Source: Thermoflexus sp.
GTDB taxonomy: Bacteria > Chloroflexota > Anaerolineae > Aggregatilineales > Aggregatilineaceae
Length of the DNA stretch: 64,000 bases
Direction of reading: 5' to 3'
Assembly: GCA_020724465.1 (NCBI GenBank)
Contig: DYGX01000001.1
Location: 248,001 to 312,000, forward strand
Shown: positions 1 to 7,421 of the stretch, piece by piece
Layout: every line of letters starts with the position of its first letter
Position numbering within the stretch: the stretch's first letter is position 1
The notes under the pieces: model-generated
Told to the model about the DNA's origin: nothing
The model's input: the letters and a program-made list of their open reading frames with translations, nothing else
Database searches by the model: none
Position numbers and translations under genes: made by a program

Positions 1-105
1 GTCCAGCGCGCGCGTCTCTTCGACCATCGCCAGCACACGCAGCGCGTCAACGCGCGCCCGCGGATCGGCGCCGCGCAGCCAGTCAGCCAGCCAGTGAAGT
101 GTCAT
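1..105 (-). CDS. N-terminal fragment of an unidentified protein, possibly HEAT-like
   Basis: An open frame of 35 codons starts at an ATG (105-103 on the minus strand) and runs off the left edge without a stop. A GGGAG ribosome-binding sequence lies about six bases upstream of the ATG. The residues read as two amphipathic helices (TLHWLADWLRG, then DPRARVDALRVLAMVEE), a helix pair reminiscent of HEAT or Armadillo repeats, but 35 residues are too few to assign a family. It is divergent from the nucleotidyltransferase gene that follows. The call rests on start, RBS and frame only. Confidence 0.45.
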   Translation of the reverse strand, partial: MTLHWLADWLRGADPRARVDALRVLAMVEETRALD

Positions 106-164
106 GCGCCAACTCCCGTCTCGCATCAGTTTAGCACAGGCCGCCTCGGCGGCGCTACGCGCGG

Positions 165-193
165 TTCCGTGGAAAAGCCCGGCGTGCTATAAT
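165..193 (+). promoter_or_regulatory. Promoter of the nucleotidyltransferase gene
   Basis: A perfect TATAAT (188-193) sits 17 bases after a weak TTCCGT. It lies about 42 bases upstream of the GTG start at 235, in the gap between two divergent genes. Confidence 0.55.
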
Positions 194-234
194 GCGTCCG
201 CTTGCTCTACTGACGCGCAGGAGAACACTCGCTC

Positions 235-1224
235 GTGATTCAACAGGCTGTCATTCTCGCCGCCGGGCGCGGCACGCGCCTGGGCGCGCTCACGCAAGAC
301 CGCCCCAAGTCGATGCTGCCGGTGCTGGGCAAACCGATCGTCGCACGCGTGCTGGACCACATGGCCGCCGCTGGAGTGCGGCGCTTCGTCATCGTGGTGG
401 GACCTGACGACGGCGGAATGGCCAGGTACTTCGCCGGGGCCGCCCCGCCCGACCTGGACGTTCGTTTCGCGGTTCAGGCACGCGCCACCGGCACGGTGGA
501 CGCGCTGACCCTCGCCGCGCCGCACCTCGACGGGCCGTTTCTACTGTCAGCCGTAGATAACCTGACTTCGCCGCAGCATGTCGCCCGCCTGGTCGCCCGC
601 CACGCCGCCGACCCAGACGCCATCGCCACGCTCAGTTTGCTCCCGGCGGCGCCCGACGAAATCCGGCGCTCGGCGGGTGTCGTGGTCGAAGGCGAGTGGA
701 TCGCTGCCATCGAAGAAAAACCCGCTCAGCCACGCGGCACGTGGGCGGCCATCATGCTCTACGCCTTCTCGCACGATTTTCTAGGCTATCTCTCCGACGT
801 GCCGGTGTCCGGCCGGGGCGAGCGTGAGATCGTCAGCGGGATCCAGGCGGCGCTGGCCGGCGGGCGACGGGTGAGCTATGTGACGACCGGCCACCGGCTC
901 CACCTCACGCGCGAAGCGGACCTGCTGGCGATCAATCTGGCGCTGCTGCACCAGGACGGCACCGCGGCGATCGACAGCGATCTTCCGTCTACGGTGCAAC
1001 TTATCCCGCCGGTGCGCATCGATCCTAACGTGAGCGTGGGCGACGGCGCGCGGCTCGGCCCGGATGTGTATCTGGAGTCAGGCGCGGTGATCGGTGCGCG
1101 AGCCGCAGTTGCCAGCAGTCTGGTGCTGGCGGGGGGCGTCGTTCCCCCAGGCGATACGTGTCAGGGGATGATTGTCGACCGCCGCGCCCGAATCAGCGTC
1201 CCCACGCCGGAAGTCGAGCGATAG
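235..1224 (+). CDS. Sugar-1-phosphate nucleotidyltransferase with C-terminal hexapeptide tail
   Basis: This 329-residue protein has the nucleotidyltransferase signature near its N-terminus: the glycine-rich GRGTRL loop at residues 11-16 and the Pro-Lys pair at 24-25 that binds the NTP. Residues 1-230 form the Rossmann-like catalytic part, which in this family joins a sugar-1-phosphate to an NTP to give an NDP-sugar and pyrophosphate. Residues from about 255 show a hexapeptide-like left-handed beta-helix pattern (short V/I-G-x repeats), as in GlmU or Glc-1-P thymidylyltransferases with regulatory tails. The start is GTG, with a GGAGAA ribosome-binding site. The sugar and nucleotide cannot be fixed from the sequence; there is no acetyltransferase half of GlmU length. 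It probably supplies activated sugars for surface polysaccharides. Confidence 0.85.
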   Translation: MIQQAVILAAGRGTRLGALTQDRPKSMLPVLGKPIVARVLDHMAAAGVRRFVIVVGPDDGGMARYFAGAAPPDLDVRFAVQARATGTVDALTLAAPHLDGPFLLSAVDNLTSPQHVARLVARHAADPDAIATLSLLPAAPDEIRRSAGVVVEGEWIAAIEEKPAQPRGTWAAIMLYAFSHDFLGYLSDVPVSGRGEREIVSGIQAALAGGRRVSYVTTGHRLHLTREADLLAINLALLHQDGTAAIDSDLPSTVQLIPPVRIDPNVSVGDGARLGPDVYLESGAVIGARAAVASSLVLAGGVVPPGDTCQGMIVDRRARISVPTPEVER

Positions 1225-1264
1225 GGCCAACTACACGGCCCGGTAGAGGAAGGAAACGCCCGCT

Positions 1265-1741
1265 ATGCAGAACAGACGTTGGCTGCTTTTCGTCGCGGTC
1301 ATTATCGTTGCGGCGCTGGGCCTGGCCGCGTGCGGCTCGGACAATCCGGCGCCAGCCCCGGCACCGACCAACGCCCCGCCGGCGGCGGGAGTGGCCCAGG
1401 CAGCGCCGAACACGTACACCACGGTCAGCGTGCGCGAGGCGCACGACGCGCTGGAAGCGAACCCCGACGCCGTGATCGTTGACGTGCGCACCCCGCAGGA
1501 ATGGGCGACGACGGGCGTCCCGCCGGGTGCCGTGCTCATCCCCCTGGACGAGATCACCCGGCGCGCTCCGAGCGCGCTTCCCAAGGATCGGCCGGTGTAT
1601 GTGATCTGCAACAGCGGCAACCGCAGCCAGGTTGCGTCGGAAGCGCTCGTTCAGATGGGCTTCTCATCCGTCTACAACGTCAGCGGCGGCATCCAGGATT
1701 GGCTGCGCGCCGATCTTCCGGTCGAGCCGTATCGCCCCTAG
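1265..1741 (+). CDS. Rhodanese-domain lipoprotein
   Basis: This 158-residue protein begins with a signal peptide ending in a lipobox (LAAC, Cys23), so it is predicted to be lipid-anchored on the outer face of the membrane. A Pro/Ala linker (residues 27-46) leads to a single rhodanese domain (about 52-155). The active-site loop is CNSGNRS with Cys115, the residue that carries persulfide in sulfurtransferases, so the domain looks active. It lies 40 bases after the nucleotidyltransferase, with a GAGGAAGG ribosome-binding site, and could be cotranscribed. Extracytoplasmic rhodaneses are often linked to thiol or sulfur handling; the exact substrate is unknown. Confidence 0.87.
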   Translation: MQNRRWLLFVAVIIVAALGLAACGSDNPAPAPAPTNAPPAAGVAQAAPNTYTTVSVREAHDALEANPDAVIVDVRTPQEWATTGVPPGAVLIPLDEITRRAPSALPKDRPVYVICNSGNRSQVASEALVQMGFSSVYNVSGGIQDWLRADLPVEPYRP

Positions 1742-1781
1742 CAGCCTGCCGGCTTCAAGCCAGAGTTCGCCTTCACAAAGC

Positions 1782-1810
1782 AACAGGCGGCCCGCCAGGA
1801 GCCGCCTGTT
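1782..1810. terminator. Hairpin terminator between convergent genes
   Basis: The 10-bp stem AACAGGCGGC/GCCGCCTGTT encloses a nine-base loop and lies between the convergent rhodanese and DUF1858 genes. It could act on both strands; the T-tract is short. Confidence 0.65.
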
Positions 1811-1837
1811 TGTGTTGTCGCCGCGACAGCCGGGCGC

Positions 1838-2053
1838 TTACCCGGCCTGGCGCGCTTCCTCCAGCATGGCGTTCAGGTCAGCGACGATCGCTTCGGGGTC
1901 GGCGATGTCCTTCTGAGCCATCAGCTCGCCCAGCGTGCCCCAAAACGCCTCGCCGCACACCACGCACAAGATGCCGCGCTTGGCCAGGAACCCGATCGCC
2001 TCAGGATATTCGGCGACCAGTTCCTCAACCGGGATGTCGAGTGTCACCCCCAT
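1838..2053 (-). CDS. DUF1858-like small redox protein
   Basis: This 71-residue protein matches the DUF1858 pattern: a short helical domain with the phrase ILCVVCGEAFWGTL, holding two cysteines three apart (Cys-Val-Val-Cys) in the position where this family often carries a redox-active pair. Such proteins accompany hybrid-cluster or disulfide-handling proteins, but their role is not established. It lies nine bases after the glutaredoxin-like gene on the same strand, so the two are almost surely cotranscribed, which supports a thiol-redox role. Confidence 0.72.
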   Translation of the reverse strand: MGVTLDIPVEELVAEYPEAIGFLAKRGILCVVCGEAFWGTLGELMAQKDIADPEAIVADLNAMLEEARQAG

Positions 2054-2062
2054 CGCGCCACC

Positions 2063-2338
2063 CTACAGCTCAAGCAACTGGTCGATCTTGGGCCGGTCGA
2101 ACCCGACCACAATCCGTCCGCCGATGTCAAGAACCGGCACGCCGTGCTGCCCGCTGCGGCGCACCATATCGCGGGCCGCCACCGCGTCGCGGCTGACGTC
2201 TACATCGCGGAAGTGGATGCCGCGCTGGCGCAGATACTGCTTGGCACGGTTGCAGTGCGGGCACGACGGAGTCGTGAAGATAATAACGCGCTTTTGTTTC
2301 TTCTTCTTGTTCTTGGCTTCGTCAGCAGTCTTTGACAT
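2063..2338 (-). CDS. Glutaredoxin-like (NrdH/Grx family) protein
   Basis: This 91-residue thioredoxin-fold protein has the CPHC redox motif after the first strand (about residues 25-28). The cis-proline motif GVPVLDIGG and the C-terminal GFDRPKIDQLLEL match the glutaredoxin/NrdH class that reduces disulfides in the cytoplasm. It is preceded by an unusual lysine-rich stretch (about residues 9-17) not needed for the fold. An AGAGGGTGG ribosome-binding sequence precedes the ATG. It forms a two-gene unit with the DUF1858-like gene. Whether electrons come from glutathione or thioredoxin reductase cannot be told. Confidence 0.85.
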   Translation of the reverse strand: MSKTADEAKNKKKKQKRVIIFTTPSCPHCNRAKQYLRQRGIHFRDVDVSRDAVAARDMVRRSGQHGVPVLDIGGRIVVGFDRPKIDQLLEL

Positions 2339-2422
2339 ACCACCCTCTGATAGCTTGGCTGCGTCTTGCTGTAGTCTCTATTTCCGATCCTTAGGCTTAG
2401 ATGCAGCCGCGCCGCAAAGGAT

Positions 2423-2731
2423 TCATGTCACCGAGTCCGGTTCGTCCTCTGATTCCGGACCAGGCCGGTAATAGGGCGCGAGGTCGAGAACGGCAAACAG
2501 GCGCTCGCGCACGGCGTTGGGCAGCTCGGGGGATGGCATCTGGCGGTAGAGCGTGATAGTCTTCGCCAGGGTGTTCACCACGATCCGGCAGTTGTCGCAC
2601 ACGGCCATGTGCGCCTCGATCTCGCGGCATAGCTCGGCGGCCAGCGTCCCTTCGACGTAATCTCCCAGCGACTCCAGATACTGGCGACAGGTTTCGCGGT
2701 TGTGTTCGTGCTGCAGGTGAACGGTGCTCAT
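2423..2731 (-). CDS. Anti-sigma factor with zinc-finger (zf-HC2) domain
   Basis: This 102-residue protein carries the zinc-binding anti-sigma domain: an upstream Cys15, then His41-x3-Cys45-x2-Cys48 (HMAVCDNC), flanked by helices. Proteins of this kind bind an ECF sigma factor and hold it inactive until a signal, often oxidation of the zinc site, releases it. No membrane segment follows, so it is likely cytoplasmic. It starts four bases after the sigma-factor stop codon, and its ribosome-binding site GAGG lies inside the sigma gene's 3' end, so the two are translationally coupled. Confidence 0.85.
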   Translation of the reverse strand: MSTVHLQHEHNRETCRQYLESLGDYVEGTLAAELCREIEAHMAVCDNCRIVVNTLAKTITLYRQMPSPELPNAVRERLFAVLDLAPYYRPGPESEDEPDSVT

Positions 2732-2735
2732 GGGA

Positions 2736-3341
2736 TCATTGCCTCGTTTCTGGAATCACCGGGCCTTGCGAGAAGTATGTTGCCAGGCGCTCGCGCAGCT
2801 TGAGCCGGGCGCGCATCAGGCGGCTTTTGACCGCAGAGATCGACAGATCCAGGGCGGCTGCTGTTTCCTCGGTCGAAAGCCCTTCGACATCGCGCAGAAT
2901 AAAGACGCTCCGCAAAGTGGCCGGCAGCTCGTCAATCGCGCGCAGCATTTCGGCCCGCGCCTCTGCCCGCAGGAAATCCTCTTCCGGCAGGCAGCAAAAA
3001 TCGAAAAACTGGCGCGGCAACAGATCGCCGTCGTCGCGCTCAACCGGCTCTTCGACGGAGACCAGCTCCGGCTCCTTGCGCCGCAGGCGCATCAAGGCGG
3101 CGTTGGTTGCGATGCGATAGAGCCATGTGCTCAGGCTGGCGCGCTCCTCGAAGTTATCGATGGACTTGAACGCGCTCAGGAAGGTCTCCTGCAGCACATC
3201 CTCAGCGTCCGTTTCGTTGCCCATCATCCGCAGTGCCAGGCGATAGATGCGCGCGGCGTGGTCGTTGACCAACTGCGCGTACGCCGCCTGATCTCCGGCT
3301 TTCAACCGCGCGACCAGATCGCTGTCGTCTTGGTGGGACAT
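2736..3341 (-). CDS. ECF (sigma-70 family) RNA polymerase sigma factor
   Basis: This 201-residue protein has the two ECF domains: region 2 near the N-terminus (DHAARIYRLALRMMGNETDAEDVLQETFL, given here in part) and region 4 near the C-terminus with its helix-turn-helix (LSTEETAAALDLSISAVKSR in the middle). The linker is longer than usual and contains a Cys pair. I chose the ATG at 3341 rather than the upstream GTG at 3347, because GAAGAG lies five bases before the ATG but would overlap the GTG. It is cotranscribed with its anti-sigma factor just downstream, the standard arrangement for a stress-response switch. The target genes are unknown. Confidence 0.9.
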   Translation of the reverse strand: MSHQDDSDLVARLKAGDQAAYAQLVNDHAARIYRLALRMMGNETDAEDVLQETFLSAFKSIDNFEERASLSTWLYRIATNAALMRLRRKEPELVSVEEPVERDDGDLLPRQFFDFCCLPEEDFLRAEARAEMLRAIDELPATLRSVFILRDVEGLSTEETAAALDLSISAVKSRLMRARLKLRERLATYFSQGPVIPETRQ

Positions 3342-3378
3342 ACACACTCTTCAGGCTGCCAATGAAACGATGCTGCCT

Positions 3379-3407
3379 ATCTTAACGCAGCATGGCAGCC
3401 ATCCCAA
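3379..3407 (-). promoter_or_regulatory. Promoter of the sigma/anti-sigma pair
   Basis: On the minus strand TTGGGA is followed after 17 bases by TAAGAT, about 38 bases before the sigma-factor ATG. It is a housekeeping-type promoter; I did not see an ECF-type autoregulated promoter. Confidence 0.5.
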
Positions 3408-3566
3408 GTGTGCAGCTCCACCCTGTTAGATGCAGGAGGCCGCGCAGGCGTCGCGTGCGACCGCCGCACGGTCCCCCGCATCTGAACGAACAGTTCGACC
3501 ATTTCTCGCCCGCGCTGCTACAATCCCTTTAAGGGCAGAACAGGATACACAGAGGATAGAGGTATC

Positions 3567-4028
3567 ATGGCAAAGAAGTACAACACCCGGCTCGTCCTGC
3601 GCGATGACATGATTTTCACCGCGTACAGCAGCAATGGATATACCATCCCGCTCGACTCCTCGAAAGATGTGGGCGGGCACGAAGCCGGTATCCGGCCGGT
3701 CGAGTTGCTGCTGACCGCGCTGGCTGGCTGCACCGCGATGGATGTGATCAGCATCCTGCGCAAGAAGCGCCAGGAAATCACCGGCCTGGACGTGCGCGTC
3801 GAAGGGCAGCGCGCGGAAGAACACCCCCGCGTGTTCACCGAAATCTGGGTGCACTACACGGTGACCGGGTTCAAGGTCGATCCGGCAGCGGTCGAGCGCG
3901 CCATCGAGCTGTCGCGGGACAAATACTGCTCGGCAGCCGCCACCTTGCGCCACACCGCCCAACTGCACTATGATTTCGAGATCATCGAAGAAGAACCCGA
4001 ACAACCGCTGGCACAAGAGGCATCATGA
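3567..4028 (+). CDS. OsmC/Ohr-family peroxiredoxin-like protein
   Basis: This 153-residue protein has the OsmC fold and both conserved cysteines: Cys55 in LAGCTAMD and Cys121 in KYCSAAA. In this family the pair reduces organic hydroperoxides. The position of the second Cys in a K-Y-C-S motif is closer to the YhfA/OsmC-like group than to Ohr. A TACAAT box lies about 45 bases upstream. Its stop codon overlaps the start of the HD-domain gene (ATGA at 4025-4028), so the two are cotranslated. It is divergent from the sigma factor; a stress-protection role shared with that regulator is possible but not shown. Confidence 0.88.
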   Translation: MAKKYNTRLVLRDDMIFTAYSSNGYTIPLDSSKDVGGHEAGIRPVELLLTALAGCTAMDVISILRKKRQEITGLDVRVEGQRAEEHPRVFTEIWVHYTVTGFKVDPAAVERAIELSRDKYCSAAATLRHTAQLHYDFEIIEEEPEQPLAQEAS

Positions 4029-4615
4029 ACCGAGACGAAGCCTGGCAGCTTGTCACCGAATGGACCAAATCCGAAAGTCTGCTTCACCACATGCTGGCCG
4101 TTGAAGCGGCCATGCGCGCCTATGCGCGCCACTTTGGCGCCGACGAGGAGAAGTGGGGCGTCACCGGGCTGCTGCACGATTTTGACTACGAAGCACATCC
4201 GGATATGACGGCCCCCGACGGCCATCCCTTCACCGGTCTGCGGGTGCTGCGCGAGCGCGGGGTTGACGATGACATTGTGCACGCCATCGCGGCCCACGCT
4301 TCGGAGCGGACCGGCGTCGAGCCGGATACGCTGATGGCCAAGACGCTCGTCGCGGTCGATGAACTGACCGGCTTCCTGATCGCGGTGGCGCTGGTCCGCC
4401 CCAGCCTGGACATCCGCGATATTACCAAGATTAGCTCCGTCCGGAAGAAGTGGAAAGACCGCAGCTTCGCAGCCGCCGTCCACCGCGAAGAGATCGAGCA
4501 AGCGGCCGAGCGCCTGGGCGTCGACCTGTGGGAAGAGCACGTCCCGCGGGTGCTGGCAGCCATGCAGGCCATCGCCGGCGATCTGGCGCTCGACGGACGG
4601 CGCGCCACCGCCTGA
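4025..4615 (+). CDS. HD-domain phosphohydrolase-like protein
   Basis: This 196-residue helical protein has HD-superfamily metal-binding features: histidines at 21-22, the His51-Asp52 pair (GLLHDFDYE), a later histidine in IAAHASE and Asp in AVDELTG. This arrangement matches the HDIG-type subset of small stand-alone HD hydrolases. The substrate is unknown; family members act on nucleotides or other phosphorylated molecules. It overlaps the OsmC gene by four bases. This pairing of a peroxidase-like gene with an HD protein suggests a shared condition for expression and nothing more specific. Confidence 0.8.
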   Translation: MNRDEAWQLVTEWTKSESLLHHMLAVEAAMRAYARHFGADEEKWGVTGLLHDFDYEAHPDMTAPDGHPFTGLRVLRERGVDDDIVHAIAAHASERTGVEPDTLMAKTLVAVDELTGFLIAVALVRPSLDIRDITKISSVRKKWKDRSFAAAVHREEIEQAAERLGVDLWEEHVPRVLAAMQAIAGDLALDGRRATA

Positions 4616-4664
4616 GAGTCATCCGGCGCTCCGCCGGGCGGGGCGCCGGCTCGCGACTTTTACC

Positions 4665-4693
4665 TTGATTATCCCCCTGCTCCGCGTTATCAT
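4665..4693 (+). promoter_or_regulatory. Promoter upstream of secD
   Basis: TTGATT (4665-4670) and TATCAT (4688-4693) are separated by exactly 17 bases. Transcription would begin around 4700, immediately before a strong hairpin with a T-tract (4706-4736). Confidence 0.5.
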
Positions 4694-4705
4694 GAGCGGG
4701 CCTGC

Positions 4706-4736
4706 AACCAGTCGCTGTTATGGACTGGTTTTTTCT
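4706..4736 (+). terminator. Terminator-like hairpin in the secD leader
   Basis: The stem AACCAGTC/GACTGGTT (4706-4713 and 4723-4730) has a nine-base loop and is followed directly by six T residues (total T-run from the stem end 4729-4734). It may simply end the OsmC-HD transcript, or act as an attenuator for secD if the promoter at 4665 is used. Confidence 0.65.
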
Positions 4737-4790
4737 GGCCCGACCTGTTCAGCGCCACTGGTCAACGCCGCGCGTGAGAGGAATTAAGTG

Positions 4791-6269
4791 ATGAGACATT
4801 ACCGCTTCTGGCTGGCGACCATCCTCGTGACGGCCGTGATCGCCATCTGGCTCAGCCTTCCCAACAACCCTGGCATACGCCTCGACCTGGACGGTGACGG
4901 CGTCTACGAAATCAACCGCGAGATTCGCGTCGTGCAAGGGCTTGACCTGCAAGGCGGCTCGCGCGTGCTGCTTCAAGCCGCGCCCGGCACCTCGTATGAC
5001 GACACGACGATGGAGCAGGCCAGGCTCAACGTCGAGCGCCGCGTCAACGGCCTGGGCGTCTCCGAAGCGGTTGTCCAGCGCCAGGAAGGCGGCCGGATTA
5101 TTGTTGAGCTACCGGGCGTGCAGGAGCAGGCCGTCGCCTTTGATGCGATCAAGTCTACCGGCTTGCTGGAGTTCGTAGATTTCTCGAACGTCTCGCCAGG
5201 GCAGTATGCCGAGGGCGCCTGCATCCTGACCACAGAGCAGGTTGCCCGCGCCGAAGCCCGCTTGGCCGAAGGGGAACAGCCCCCCGCCCTGACCGAATAC
5301 ACCTGCCCCGCGCAGGACCCCACCGCCGAACCCGAACCTGCCCTGCTCAACAACGGCCAGCCGTTCCGCACGATCATGACCGGCTCCGGCCTGGCCGACG
5401 CCGCCGCGACCATCGAAGGCCAGATCGGCACGCGCTGGGCGGTGAACTTCGTGCTGCGCGGTGGCGGCGAAGGCGTCGATCGCTTCATCGAATACGTGGG
5501 CAGTCACGCCAACCAGCCGATGGCGATCGTGCTCGACGGACGGCTGCTGTCGTACCCGACCATCCAGCCGGATCTCGCCGCCAGCGCCCGCGCCGGCACG
5601 ATGGACGGCGGGATCATCACCGGCGATTTCACCCGCGAAGAAGCTCAGGTGCTCGCCGCGCAGCTTAAATACGGCGCGCTGCCGATTCCGCTGGACATCA
5701 TCGCCTTCGACACGATCGGCCCGTCGCTCGGCGAGATCTCCGTTCAGCGTTCGATCCGCGCGGGAATCATCGGCGTCACGACGGTGTTGCTGTTCATGCT
5801 CATTTACTATCGCGTGCCGGGCATCGCCGCCGATCTGGCGCTGTTGCTGTTCGTGGTGGTCAACTTCGCGCTGTTCAAGTTCATCCCGGTCACTCTCAGC
5901 CTGCCGGCCATCACCGGCTTTCTGATCTCGATTGGGACTGCGGTGGACGGCAACATCCTGATCTTCGAGCGCATTAAAGAGGAACTGCGTGTGGGGCGTG
6001 GCATGGAACGGGCCATCGAGGCGGGCTTTAACCGCGCCTGGATCGCCATCCGCGACTCGAACCTGTCCACCATCATCATCTGCTTCATTCTGTATTTCTT
6101 CGGCAGCGCGTTCGGTGCCAGCGCGGTGCGCGGCTTCGCCATCACGCTGGGGCTTGGTCTGGCAATCAACCTGTTCACCGCCGTGCTGGCGACCCGCGTC
6201 TTCCTGCATTCAATTGTCTCGCTCAGTGGCGATGTGCTGCGCCGCCGGCCCAAGCTGCTCGGCGTCTAG
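4791..6269 (+). CDS. secD: Protein translocase subunit SecD
   Basis: This 492-residue protein has the SecD layout: an N-terminal membrane helix, a large extracytoplasmic P1 region (about residues 30-310) with the D1 motif LDLQGG, and a C-terminal block of five membrane helices containing the family sequence GTAVDGNILIFERIKEE. SecD with SecF uses the proton gradient to help pull proteins across the membrane after SecA-SecYEG. An in-frame GTG at 4788 directly precedes the ATG at 4791; both are reachable from the AGAGGA site at 4777-4782. secF follows after 19 bases, the usual operon order. Confidence 0.96.
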   Translation: MRHYRFWLATILVTAVIAIWLSLPNNPGIRLDLDGDGVYEINREIRVVQGLDLQGGSRVLLQAAPGTSYDDTTMEQARLNVERRVNGLGVSEAVVQRQEGGRIIVELPGVQEQAVAFDAIKSTGLLEFVDFSNVSPGQYAEGACILTTEQVARAEARLAEGEQPPALTEYTCPAQDPTAEPEPALLNNGQPFRTIMTGSGLADAAATIEGQIGTRWAVNFVLRGGGEGVDRFIEYVGSHANQPMAIVLDGRLLSYPTIQPDLAASARAGTMDGGIITGDFTREEAQVLAAQLKYGALPIPLDIIAFDTIGPSLGEISVQRSIRAGIIGVTTVLLFMLIYYRVPGIAADLALLLFVVVNFALFKFIPVTLSLPAITGFLISIGTAVDGNILIFERIKEELRVGRGMERAIEAGFNRAWIAIRDSNLSTIIICFILYFFGSAFGASAVRGFAITLGLGLAINLFTAVLATRVFLHSIVSLSGDVLRRRPKLLGV

Positions 6270-6288
6270 GCAGAGGGAGTAGCCGATC

Positions 6289-7311
6289 ATGTTCCAATTC
6301 GCACAACGCCGCAAGCTGTTCTACCTGATCTCGGCGGCGATCATCATCCCCGGTCTGATCGCCATGATCTACTCCACCATCCAGTTCGGCAGCCCGGTCC
6401 GCCTGAGCATCGACTTTACCGGCGGAACGCTGATGGAAGTCTCGTTCGTGGAGAACTTCTCCGAGCAGGATGTGCGCGATGCGCTCAACGCCTATGGCCT
6501 GGAAGATATCATTGTCCAGCGCCTGAACCCGATCACAACCGATACGATCGAAGGCGCGCATGATGCCGCCGGCAGCCGCTGGCAGATTCGCACCAAGGAA
6601 ATCGACGACATCAGCCACTTCCGCGCGTATCTGCGGGAAAACCTGGGCGAGTTCTGGTCTCCGCAGAGCGTCGAGGACGATCCGCAGCGCGAGGCGGCGC
6701 TGACCACCAGCAGCGTTTCGGCCACGGTTGGTCGCGAGGTCACCCGCGCCGCGCTGACGGCGACGCTGGCCGTAGCGGTGGTGATTCTGGGGTTCATCGT
6801 GTTTGCCTTCCGCCGGGTGCCGCACGCGTTCCGCTATGGTGCCTGCGCCATCATCGCCATGTTCCACGACATCCTGGTGACGATGGGCATCATGTCGATG
6901 CTTGGCATCTTCTTCGGCTGGGAAGCCGACGCCCTGTTCCTGACCGCCGTGCTGACCGTCGTCGGCTATTCCGTGCAAGATACGATCGTGGTCTTCGACC
7001 GCATCCGTGAAAACATCCCGAAGTATCGCGGTGAGAGCTATGAACTGATCGTCAACCGCAGCGTGCTCGAAACGATTCACCGCTCGGTGGCAACGCAATT
7101 GAACGCCGTCTTCGTGATGATCGCGATCGTGCTGTTCGGCGGCGAGACCATCCGCCAGTTTATCGCCATCCTGCTGATCGGCCTGGTGAGCGGAACCTAT
7201 TCCTCGATCTTTACGGCCGTACCGCTGCTGGTTTCCTGGGAGCGGGGCGAGTTGCCGCTGGTCAACCGCGAAGCCAAGCGCATCCATCACGAAGCGCCCG
7301 CCGCCAGGTGA
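6289..7311 (+). CDS. secF: Protein translocase subunit SecF
   Basis: This 340-residue protein matches SecF: one N-terminal helix, the SecF motif IDFTGGTLMEV, a periplasmic-side domain to about residue 165, then five helices with VGYSVQDTIVVFDRIRE, the hallmark of the SecD/SecF transporter core. It works in complex with SecD in the cytoplasmic membrane. The gene follows secD closely with its own GGGAG ribosome-binding site. The extracytoplasmic part (residues 30-165) is in the normal range for separate SecF proteins. Confidence 0.96.
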   Translation: MFQFAQRRKLFYLISAAIIIPGLIAMIYSTIQFGSPVRLSIDFTGGTLMEVSFVENFSEQDVRDALNAYGLEDIIVQRLNPITTDTIEGAHDAAGSRWQIRTKEIDDISHFRAYLRENLGEFWSPQSVEDDPQREAALTTSSVSATVGREVTRAALTATLAVAVVILGFIVFAFRRVPHAFRYGACAIIAMFHDILVTMGIMSMLGIFFGWEADALFLTAVLTVVGYSVQDTIVVFDRIRENIPKYRGESYELIVNRSVLETIHRSVATQLNAVFVMIAIVLFGGETIRQFIAILLIGLVSGTYSSIFTAVPLLVSWERGELPLVNREAKRIHHEAPAAR

Positions 7312-7334
7312 TCACGCGTAGCCCGCGAAAGAAG

Positions 7335-7365
7335 AAGAGGGTGGCGCCGGATGCGTCACCCTCTT
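7335..7365. terminator. Bidirectional hairpin terminator between secF and mutL
   Basis: The nine-base-pair stem AAGAGGGTG/CACCCTCTT has a 13-base loop. On the minus strand a pyrimidine- and T-rich run (CTTCTTTCGC) follows, so it should end mutL; it also lies 23 bases past the secF stop. Confidence 0.65.
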
Positions 7366-7421
7366 GTCATCTTGATATACGGTTCCTGGTGCCAGCCGCT
7401 GGCTCTATCTGCCCCTCGCCG

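Noticed and set aside
5109-6209. Antisense open frame (366 codons) in secD
   Set aside because: It mirrors SecD codons, is rich in Gln, Asp and Arg and has no family.
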